Below the pieces are notes generated by a model, which searched no databases, was not told the DNA's origin, and saw only the letters and a program-made list of their open reading frames with translations. From CAYWJT01 sp964458655 (GTDB lineage Bacteria > Acidobacteriota > Aminicenantia > Aminicenantales > Saccharicenantaceae): a DNA stretch of 64,000 nucleotides. The translations under genes were made by a program, and so were the position numbers. Location: the NCBI GenBank assembly GCA_964458655.1, contig CAYWJT010000002.1, positions 30,056 through 94,055 on the forward strand, read 5' to 3'. Below are positions 18,598-26,518 of the stretch, one piece after another; within the stretch, counting starts at the first letter, position 1; each line of letters opens with the position of its first letter.

Positions 18598-20103
18598 TTA
18601 ACCCGCCCTGGCAGGGACGCTGTCCCGTGTTCCGTGAGCTTTGATCCTTGTTTGATCGTCCAGAAGCTCCTTGATCTTCCGGCCGCAGCGCTCCCGCAGC
18701 TCGGCCAGCACGCGGGCGCAGCCGGGATCCTCGGCCAGGTTCATTTTCTCGTCCGGGTCGTTGGCCAGGTCGAAAAGCTCCACGTACTCCGGGTGGTCCG
18801 GATATTGGATGTATTTCCAGCGCTCGGTCCGGACGCACTCGCTTCTCGGGATCTCCGGATGGTCCCAGAGCTCTTCGCAGAAGATCTCGGCCCGCCAGGA
18901 CGGGTTCCTGCGCCCCAGAAGAGGTCTCAGGCCGCGGCCCTGAACCTGCGGCGGGACGGAAATCCCGGCCAGTTCCATGATGGTGGGCGCGAGGTCTATG
19001 TTCAGGGCCATCTCCCGCCGGACCAAGCCCCGACCAGCCCGCGGCGCCCGCGGGTCATAGACGACGAGCGGGACCCTGATCGACGGTTCGTACATCAGCC
19101 ATTTATCGGCGTAGCCGCGCTCGCCCAGAAAACACCCGTTGTCCGAGGTGTAGATGATGACCGTGTTCCCGTCCAGCCCGAGGCGGGCAAGCTCGTTTAG
19201 GATCCGTCCGAGGACCAGGTCGATGCCGCTTATCATCCGATAATAACCCTTGACCATCGCCTGGTACTTGTCCGGGGTGTCGAACCGCCAGCCCCAGCGC
19301 GTCCGGTTCATCGTGTTCTTCAAAAAGTCCGGCTGGGCGTCGTAATATTCCGGCGCCGCCATTTCGGGGACGGGGATGACGACATCCCGATAGAGGCCGT
19401 CCACGGCCGGCGGCCAGAAATACTGCTTGGGATTGTCGTCGTCGGCGTGCGGCGCCCAAGGGCACCAGAGCAGGCAGAAGGGCCGCCCCGGCTCGACGCG
19501 GCGGAGGAAATCGATGACCCAATCGCCTTCGACCTCGGTCAAGTGGCGCTCGACACCGTTCACCGTCTGAATGTAGGGCAAGCCGTCGAGGTGGGTGAAA
19601 TCGAACATATCGCCCAAGACGTCCTTGTCCACTGCGACGCCGAACTTGCCGACAATCCCCGTCCGATAGCCGGCCTGCCGGAGGCGGACCGGGAAGCTGA
19701 TGTCCGTGAAGGCCCTGCCCAAGGGGGGCTTGGTGAAGGTATAGGTATGCGTTCGTTCGTAAGTCCCGGTCAGGATGCTGGCCCGGCTGGCGGCGCAAAT
19801 CGGAGTGGTGACGAAGGCCCGCTCGAACCGAATCCCCTCGCCGGCTAGCCGGTCGACGTTCGGCGTCTGGATGATCGGATTGCCGGCGCAACCGAGCGCG
19901 TCGAAGCGTTGATCGTCGGTCAGGATGAAAAGGACGTTCGGGCGGGCCGCCGGCCCCCTGCCGACGCGACAACCGCCGCCGAGGACCAGGGCCCCCAGGC
20001 CCGCGGCTGTAGAGCCGAGGAACGCCCGCCGCGTGAGCCTGGGCGTGACCGGCGTCCTGGCGCCTGTCAGACTCGGATCCATGGGGACAGCCTGTTTAGC
20101 CAT
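18598..20103 (-). CDS. Sulfatase (formylglycine-dependent), Tat/lipoprotein-type export
   Basis: Protein of 501 residues. The N-terminus combines twin arginines (LTRRAFLGS) with a lipobox-like LVLGGGC. The sulfatase domain starts with RPNVLFILTDDQRFDALG, supplying the metal-binding Asp pair. The active-site signature is CAASRASILTG, which fits C-x-(P/A)-S-R and requires conversion of the Cys to formylglycine. GIVGKFG and YTSDNGCFLGERG follow, and a C-terminal subdomain ends the protein. Such enzymes remove sulfate esters from polysaccharides. No maturase gene (FGE or anSME) is in the window. The start lies 6 bases after the stop of the GH106-like gene and the stop 28 bases before the LamG gene, so the three form one operon. 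Confidence 0.92.
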   Translation of the reverse strand: MAKQAVPMDPSLTGARTPVTPRLTRRAFLGSTAAGLGALVLGGGCRVGRGPAARPNVLFILTDDQRFDALGCAGNPIIQTPNVDRLAGEGIRFERAFVTTPICAASRASILTGTYERTHTYTFTKPPLGRAFTDISFPVRLRQAGYRTGIVGKFGVAVDKDVLGDMFDFTHLDGLPYIQTVNGVERHLTEVEGDWVIDFLRRVEPGRPFCLLWCPWAPHADDDNPKQYFWPPAVDGLYRDVVIPVPEMAAPEYYDAQPDFLKNTMNRTRWGWRFDTPDKYQAMVKGYYRMISGIDLVLGRILNELARLGLDGNTVIIYTSDNGCFLGERGYADKWLMYEPSIRVPLVVYDPRAPRAGRGLVRREMALNIDLAPTIMELAGISVPPQVQGRGLRPLLGRRNPSWRAEIFCEELWDHPEIPRSECVRTERWKYIQYPDHPEYVELFDLANDPDEKMNLAEDPGCARVLAELRERCGRKIKELLDDQTRIKAHGTRDSVPARAG

Positions 20104-20109
20104 GGGACC

Positions 20110-23103
20110 TCAGGGCTGGGTCGAAGCGTCCCGGGGCGTGATGATCCGGACCGGCCCGAACAGGCCCGATCTCATCAGCGGCGGGATCTTCGTATAAACG
20201 GGACGTGTCTTTCCGCGAGGGACCCGGCCATAGGAGCTGTCCGATGTCGGGTCCGTCTGTATCCGGTCGAGATTGCTTCGGGTGAAACGGTCCGATGCCG
20301 GCCTCAACGAGTCGGCGTTCAACCGGTTGGCCCAGAGATTGGCGACCCGTATCTCCAGCCGATTCCGTCCGGCCCGGACGGCGTCGCTGATCTCGACCCG
20401 GAAGGGCGGCAGCCAAACGACCCCCAGGCGCTTTCCGTTGAGGGTCACCTCGGCGATCTCGGCCAGGTCGCCCAGATGGAGGAACAATCTGCTCCTCGCG
20501 GCCAGCGCGGCCGGCACTTCGAACGTCTTTCGATAGGTCGCGATCCCCGAGAAAAACCGTATCCCGTCGTCGGCCGAATCGGTCCAGCTCTGGAGCCGCC
20601 CGAACACCGCCGTTCGAGGCGCTCCCCACCCTTCGGGGAACTCGACCTGCCAGGGCCCGTCGATGGTCAGGGCCGCCGGCTCGTCCGCCGGCGGGAACGT
20701 GTCGCGGGACAACGGATCCAACGGCGGGCGCTCGGACGGCGCGGCCTTCCGGAACACGACGAAAACCGACCCCAGGGGCCCGAGCTCCACGCGAAGCTCG
20801 GTCCGGTCCCCTGCGACCGTCGTCCACCCGCGGCCGGCGCTCCGTCGCCCGGAATCAGGCCACCAGAATTCGGGAGCCAGCCCCCGGGCCTCAGCGGCGA
20901 CCCGGAACCGGCAGGTCAGGCCCTGCGGCTCCTTCGTAGTATTGCGGATGAAATAGAATTCCGCGTCTTCGGTCCTCCGGTGGACGAAGTCCAGCGGGCC
21001 CAGGTCCCCTTCAGGCCGCCCGGCGATCTCGAAGTCCGGGTCGACGCCGACTTCCCTGAGCGCCGCGCTCCTGTCCTGGGAGACGACGAACCGCCCCCGG
21101 CCGATGGACCTGACCCGGACCTGTGGGCGGGCCGGTCGGTCCGACGCCTCGCTTCCGCCCCAGAGTTCATCGGCCAATCGCTTGATCTCCCGGTCCTGCT
21201 CTTCACGGTCCGCAAGGCCCGGGGAGCGGACCGGCCTTTGGTGGCCGATGACCGTGGCCCCTTCGGCGACCAGCGCTCGGATCCTCCTCAAGACCTCCAG
21301 CGGGATATGGTCCTGCTCCGGCAGCACGAGGGCCGCATAGCTCGTTCCGTCCGGCAGCACGATCCGCCCGTCCTCCACCTTCATCCGCCGGAGGATCACC
21401 TCGGACGAACACACGTCGTAGTCGTTCGACCGAACGAGGCCCGCTAAGAGAGGCTTTTCCGGCACGTTACAGAGCTCCGGATAGAAGTTCGGCGCCTGAT
21501 CTCCGTAGAAATAGCACACATCGGCCACGAACCAGCCTTGGCGGAGCAGGTACGAACACCGAGCCAGGTAATCCATCAGGCTGCGGGCAAACGGCCACCA
21601 GGTCGCAGCCGGGTTGATGTCCGTCCCGGCGTGGTAGGCCCATCCCGGGAGCCCCGCCTCGGGCGGCGAGCTCGCGAACGTGTGCAAGGAGAAGCTATTC
21701 AAGCCCTCGCACAGCGCCCGATCGGCGATCTCCTTGTGGGCCAGGGGCCCGTCGACCCAGCGGCGCCAGGTGGTGAAGGACTCCGCGTCGACCAGACGCT
21801 TGTCGTAGACGTGAGCGGCCGAGGCGATCTCCTTGACCAAGAAGATCCCGCGGTGCCGGATCCAGAACTCCCCGCGGGGGACGTCGACGGCCCCGAGCGC
21901 CGTGATCCCGTCCACCGGGTTGGAATCCCAGATAGGAGGCCCCGGCCCGCCGGCCTCGGCTATGAGCTCCACTCCGTAAGCGTTCAGGAACTTCTTGCCG
22001 GTCAGGTAATGCGATTCGATCAGAAGGTCGCTCACCGTCTTCCGCCAATCGTATAGGAACCGTTCCTGGGTCGCTTGATCAGCGAGCTTCCAGCCGGCGA
22101 GCACCGGCAGGAACGGGATCGCCGGGTATCCCGCCCGGCGCCGGAACTCGTCGGCCATGGCTGCGGTCCAGGGCGTGAACCCGTCGAGCTCCATGCTGTC
22201 GAACTCCATCGTCCGAAAGCTCGTCCCCTCGAACGAGCTCCGCCCGAGCTCGTTCAGGATGGCGGTGACGATATGACGGAGATGGAATTCGGTGGCCCGG
22301 GGATCGAAGAAATCGATCATCAGGCCGCCCGAATTCGGGCTGGGCACGATGAGCCGTTGGCCGTGGTTAGCGCAGACGAACCGGAGGATCGTCCAATCTC
22401 CCGCAGGGACGTCCCATCGCAACCGGCCGTCGGCTTCGACCTTGTCCGTAAGGTCGACGACACGGCCCCTGTCGGCGATCGGCTTCGATTTATCCCCGGG
22501 CACGGCCAATACCGCAACTTCTCGAAGATAGAAGGGCCGTCCGCGCTCGTCGCGCGGACACAGCTCGGGCAATTCGGGCAGGGGCAATACCTCATGAAAG
22601 AGCTTAGGGCCGATGACGCCGGTCGCGGAATGATAGAGGCCTTTGCCGGCGTGTTCCGGCGGGACCCAGCTGCCGCCCGCGTTCCAGCCGCTCGAAGCCA
22701 CCAGGCCGATTTTCAAGCCGAGCCTGTCCGCCTCCCGGATCGCATGAGCGATCAGACGCACGGATTCGGGACCGAGGAACGCCGGGCCGGCGGGCACCCG
22801 TCCGTCGGGGTCGGCGGCCGCCGCTACGTCCCAGATCTCGCCGCCGCGTAGGCCGCCCCGGGCCATCGCCTTCAGGTCGCGGGTGATCTGCTCCTTGGTG
22901 ATCGACCCGTTGAGCCAAGCCCAAAAACACCCGGGCCGGACTTCGACCGGCGGATCGGCGAAGATTGAGGGCGAAAGCCGGTCCGCGGCCCTGGAAGTCC
23001 ATTCGCGTCTCTCGGGCGAGGCCTGCGTTAGGGGCTCGGCCGACGCCAACGCGCGGTACGTCCAGTCGCCGTTCTGCAGCGCGACCGCCGCAAGCACAAT
23101 CAA
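20110..23103 (-). CDS. GH106-like glycosidase (alpha-L-rhamnosidase type), exported
   Basis: About 997 residues. Landmarks are CFWAWLNGSITKEQITRDL, GGLRGGEIWDV, GLVASSGWNAGGSW and SPNSGGLMIDFF in the N-terminal catalytic part, and a C-terminal galactose-binding-like beta-sandwich (HLGDLAEIAEVTLNGKRLGV). This layout is that of GH106-type alpha-L-rhamnosidases and relatives. A paralogue lies at 26515. The start is unusual: the listed one is a TTG at 23103-23101 without a ribosome site. Reading further upstream gives TSKSARLIWLIVLAAVALQ, a good signal peptide, beginning at an ACG codon (23130-23128) that sits 6 bases after GGAGG (23141-23137). The real start may be ACG, or an ATG changed or misread to ACG. 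Head gene of a minus-strand operon. Confidence 0.83.
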   Translation of the reverse strand: MIVLAAVALQNGDWTYRALASAEPLTQASPERREWTSRAADRLSPSIFADPPVEVRPGCFWAWLNGSITKEQITRDLKAMARGGLRGGEIWDVAAAADPDGRVPAGPAFLGPESVRLIAHAIREADRLGLKIGLVASSGWNAGGSWVPPEHAGKGLYHSATGVIGPKLFHEVLPLPELPELCPRDERGRPFYLREVAVLAVPGDKSKPIADRGRVVDLTDKVEADGRLRWDVPAGDWTILRFVCANHGQRLIVPSPNSGGLMIDFFDPRATEFHLRHIVTAILNELGRSSFEGTSFRTMEFDSMELDGFTPWTAAMADEFRRRAGYPAIPFLPVLAGWKLADQATQERFLYDWRKTVSDLLIESHYLTGKKFLNAYGVELIAEAGGPGPPIWDSNPVDGITALGAVDVPRGEFWIRHRGIFLVKEIASAAHVYDKRLVDAESFTTWRRWVDGPLAHKEIADRALCEGLNSFSLHTFASSPPEAGLPGWAYHAGTDINPAATWWPFARSLMDYLARCSYLLRQGWFVADVCYFYGDQAPNFYPELCNVPEKPLLAGLVRSNDYDVCSSEVILRRMKVEDGRIVLPDGTSYAALVLPEQDHIPLEVLRRIRALVAEGATVIGHQRPVRSPGLADREEQDREIKRLADELWGGSEASDRPARPQVRVRSIGRGRFVVSQDRSAALREVGVDPDFEIAGRPEGDLGPLDFVHRRTEDAEFYFIRNTTKEPQGLTCRFRVAAEARGLAPEFWWPDSGRRSAGRGWTTVAGDRTELRVELGPLGSVFVVFRKAAPSERPPLDPLSRDTFPPADEPAALTIDGPWQVEFPEGWGAPRTAVFGRLQSWTDSADDGIRFFSGIATYRKTFEVPAALAARSRLFLHLGDLAEIAEVTLNGKRLGVVWLPPFRVEISDAVRAGRNRLEIRVANLWANRLNADSLRPASDRFTRSNLDRIQTDPTSDSSYGRVPRGKTRPVYTKIPPLMRSGLFGPVRIITPRDASTQP

Positions 23104-23329
23104 CCAAATCAGGCGGGCTGATTTGGACGTGTCGGTCCTCCGTGAGCCGCTCGTTGCCAGGCCCGAGCGGCCGGCTCGAACGGCAGGTTCGGCAAAGCCG
23201 TCGATGGTATTTTCAAGGATTCTATTTTAAAATTGTATCTTACTTAAAGCAAGAAATGAATACCCATATCATGCCCGGACTGCCAGCCGAAGCATCGTCC
23301 GGAGCCTTTTCCCTTATACGGGGGGATGA

Positions 23330-26300
23330 GTGAGCGGCCGAGTTCTGCCCTTCATCGCCCTGGCCGTTTTTCTCACGGGGCGCGCGTCCGTCCAGCCACC
23401 GCCCGCAGAGTCCGCCGCCCGAACCGCCGGCGACGACCTCTTGCAGAATGAGACCCTTGCTCTTCAGATGCGCGCTGCCGGCCGCCTCAACCTCATGAAC
23501 AAGCTTACCGGCAGGTCTTACGACATCATAGCCGCGCCGTTCGACTTGCTGATGGAGCTCGATGGGCGTAGGGTCCGCGCCGCCTCTAACGATTTCGAGC
23601 CGCCTTCGGTCGGGCGGCCTTCGGCGGACACCCTGCGCGCCAGCTACGATGGAAAGGGGGATCTCGCGGGCCTGACGGTCGAAGTGGAATATCGGCTCGC
23701 GCCGCGAAGCTGGTATGTCCGCAAACGTATCAGTCTACTCAACCGACGCACCTCTCCGGTCGTCGTCCGGGACGCCACGGTCGACGCGTTCCGCATCGAG
23801 AACGTCCCCTGGCCCGAAAAGGTGCAGAACCCGGTTTTCCTGGACGGGCAGGTCTTCTGGGGGTTGGAATGGCCGATCGCCGATGTTGCGGTGCGCGACG
23901 GACGCCTGGTGCTGGCCCATTTTCCCGCGGCCGAGGTCCCGCCCGGCGGGACTTGGACGAGCAAGGTCAGCGGTTTCGGAGTATCTGCGTCCGGGCGGGC
24001 CGAGGAGGCCTTTGGCAGGTACATCCTGGAGATCCGGGCCAACCGCGTGGACTTCGCCACGTTCTATTTCGATTGGCTCTGTCACGACAATTCGGGCCCG
24101 CGCCAGGCCGAGGTTCTGGCCAATCTCGCCGCTTTGCGCCGCCTCAAAGGGCTCTACGGCCTGCAGTTCGACATATACAATTCCGACGCAGGGCTCGTCG
24201 AGTCCCAGGGGACATATTATCCCCAATTCAAGGCCGATTTCCTGGCGCGGTTCCCGGACGGCCTGAAGCCGCTCGCCGAGGCCTCAAAGGCGCTCGGCAT
24301 GCGCCTCGGGCTCTGGCTCGGCCCGGACGGCTTCGGCGAGACGCCGGACGCGATGGCCGCCCGCCGGGAACAATTGCTGGCCTGGGTCCGGGACTTCAAC
24401 GTCGGGCTGTTCAAGATGGACACCGTCGTCTCGGAGCTCGCCCATCCGGATAAGTACGTCCTGGAGAAGAAATACCAGGCCCTGGCCGACGCCCTCGCCC
24501 AGGCGCGGCGCATCGACCCGGAGTTCATCGCCATCAATCACCGCATCAACGATTCGCCGTACATGCTGACGATCACGGATTGCCTGCTCTGGCGCGGCGA
24601 GGAGACCTACATCGACGTCCATATCAGCAACGAAACGGCGAGCCTCTACAACCGCGACTGCTCGATCGGCCGCGAACTCACCTCGGAATTCTTCGGGACG
24701 CCCTGCCGGCTGTTCGAGGACCACGGCATTTGCTTCAACAGCTGCCTCGAGAAGTGGGATGATGACCTGGTGACGCAGGCCTTCGGCCGCGCTTCGGTGC
24801 TCTCGCCCGAGATGTACGGGACGTTCTTTTTCCTCGGCGACGAGGACTATCCTCGCCTGGCCCGGCTGATCCAGCTGCACAAGCGGCTCGAACCCCTGCT
24901 GAAGACGGCCTACCCGCTGCCCGGCGGGGACATCGCTCACGCCGACGGCGCCTCCTCGTTGGTGCTCGTCCGCAACATGACGTGGGAGCCGGCGGTCAAA
25001 ACGATCCCTCTCGACGCGTCGATCGGCCTCGCCGCAGCACCCGGCACGGCCCTGACCGTGAGGCAGCGCCATCCCTGGGAAACCCTGATCAAGAGGGCGG
25101 GCGAAGGGGCCGTTTTCGGCGGGACGCTCCAAGTTGAAATGGACCCTTTCAGCCTCCGGCTCATCCAGGTAGACACCGTGCCTCCCGCCGAGCCGATCGT
25201 GGCCGGTGTACCATACGAGGTCGTACCCGGGCCGGACGCGGGAAACTTCGGCGTCAAACTACTCGGAACGCCGGGACAAACAGCCGAGGTGGCGCTCCTC
25301 AATTTCGGGGGCCGATCGGTCCGGACGGCCGCCGGAAGGGCCGTGCCGACGGTTAAAGCTACCTGGCGTGTTTCTTTCCCCGGCCCGGCCGCAGCGGGGC
25401 CGTCCTTCGCCAAGCTGGCCGATTTCAGGGACGATCCCGCCCTGGCCGCAGACGGAACCCGCCTGGCTGAGCTGGCCAAGTTCACAATCGATGATGACGC
25501 CCTCGAGGTCCGGGAAATGGTCCGCCTGAAACGAGCCCCCTCCAGCCTGGCCGAGATCGAGGCCTGCCGGGCGTACATGTGGGACAAGGTCGCGGCCGCT
25601 GAAGGGACCTTTCTCAACGCCTTCGACGGCGACCCGGAGACGAGGTGGAGCGACGGGTTCCCGCGGCGCAGCCCCTACACGGGCAGCCCGGCCCCCTATC
25701 GCGCCGGAACGTCCCTCTGGCGCATCGACCTCGGACAAACGACCGATCTGGCGACGCTCGAGCTGCGCATCGTCAGGCGGACCGACGCGGCCTTTCTTGA
25801 CGCCGTCGAAACGTCGCCCGACCTGATCGAGTGGACGCGGACGGATGGTCTGAGCCTGGCTGCGACCGAAGGCATCCCGTTCGCGGGAACGCTCAGGCAG
25901 CGCGGCAAGACGATCAAGATCTTCGATGTCGAAGCGGGCGATAAGAGCCCCGTTTCGATCCTCGTTCCGCTTGAAGGCAAGCCGTGCCGCTATGTGAGGA
26001 TCCGGGGCCGCAACTTCAGCGTCTCGGAAATCATCGGCTATGACGGCGCGGGGCGGCCCCTGGACCGGAGCGGCTGGCGGGCCACGAATTTCCTGGGCGA
26101 GACCTCCGTGCCCCGCCGCGTCCTGACGGCAGCCCACGTCCCTGCTGATGGCGCGCCAGGCCGCGAATACGCCGTCGCGGTCACGGCCGGGCCGGCCAAG
26201 TTCGATCCCGTCGACGGCGTCTACGTCGTGGCTCTCGTCGACGGCCGTCCCGTCGTCCCGCGCCACCGGGTCCCGAGCTACCCATATCACAACTATGAAT

Positions 26301-26518
26301 GGAACTCGGGGGCGCCGAAGCTTGCGGGCATGACTTTCCGGCTCCCGGTCGACCCGGCTTGGAAAGGCAGGACCGTGGAATTCCGGGTCATGATGTTCTG
26401 CGCCGGCGCCGAGGGGGCGCGGGCCGAGCTCCGCCTCGTGACGCCGAAGCGCGTCTTCGCCGAGATCCCGCTCCACGTCGGTCCGACTGGCATAAGGAAG
26501 GACGAGCGACGACCATGA
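23330..26518 (+). CDS. GH36/GH27-like (clan GH-D) glycosidase with a discoidin-type C-terminal domain
   Basis: Protein of 1062 residues beginning with GTG after a purine-rich GGGGGATGA. A signal peptide covers about residues 1-20. An N-terminal beta-sandwich (about 35-245) is followed by a TIM barrel (about 245-520) with FYFDWLCHDN, LGLWLGPDGFGETP and GLFKMDTV, where the KxD Asp near residue 363 is the probable nucleophile of clan GH-D retaining enzymes. A beta domain comes next, then about 770-920 an F5/8-type C-like region (FNAFDGDPETRW-like LNAFDGDPETRWSDG, YVRIRGRNFSVSEI). Likely activity is an exo-alpha-galactosidase or related glycosidase, but the family assignment is by motif only. Its stop overlaps the next start by 4 bases (ATGA). 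It is divergent from the 20110-23103 operon. Confidence 0.75.
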   Translation: MSGRVLPFIALAVFLTGRASVQPPPAESAARTAGDDLLQNETLALQMRAAGRLNLMNKLTGRSYDIIAAPFDLLMELDGRRVRAASNDFEPPSVGRPSADTLRASYDGKGDLAGLTVEVEYRLAPRSWYVRKRISLLNRRTSPVVVRDATVDAFRIENVPWPEKVQNPVFLDGQVFWGLEWPIADVAVRDGRLVLAHFPAAEVPPGGTWTSKVSGFGVSASGRAEEAFGRYILEIRANRVDFATFYFDWLCHDNSGPRQAEVLANLAALRRLKGLYGLQFDIYNSDAGLVESQGTYYPQFKADFLARFPDGLKPLAEASKALGMRLGLWLGPDGFGETPDAMAARREQLLAWVRDFNVGLFKMDTVVSELAHPDKYVLEKKYQALADALAQARRIDPEFIAINHRINDSPYMLTITDCLLWRGEETYIDVHISNETASLYNRDCSIGRELTSEFFGTPCRLFEDHGICFNSCLEKWDDDLVTQAFGRASVLSPEMYGTFFFLGDEDYPRLARLIQLHKRLEPLLKTAYPLPGGDIAHADGASSLVLVRNMTWEPAVKTIPLDASIGLAAAPGTALTVRQRHPWETLIKRAGEGAVFGGTLQVEMDPFSLRLIQVDTVPPAEPIVAGVPYEVVPGPDAGNFGVKLLGTPGQTAEVALLNFGGRSVRTAAGRAVPTVKATWRVSFPGPAAAGPSFAKLADFRDDPALAADGTRLAELAKFTIDDDALEVREMVRLKRAPSSLAEIEACRAYMWDKVAAAEGTFLNAFDGDPETRWSDGFPRRSPYTGSPAPYRAGTSLWRIDLGQTTDLATLELRIVRRTDAAFLDAVETSPDLIEWTRTDGLSLAATEGIPFAGTLRQRGKTIKIFDVEAGDKSPVSILVPLEGKPCRYVRIRGRNFSVSEIIGYDGAGRPLDRSGWRATNFLGETSVPRRVLTAAHVPADGAPGREYAVAVTAGPAKFDPVDGVYVVALVDGRPVVPRHRVPSYPYHNYEWNSGAPKLAGMTFRLPVDPAWKGRTVEFRVMMFCAGAEGARAELRLVTPKRVFAEIPLHVGPTGIRKDERRP

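Noticed and set aside
26299..26514. N-terminal extension of the second GH106-like protein
   Set aside because: It lies inside the upstream gene in another frame; the lipoprotein signal begins at 26515 with an ATGA overlap.
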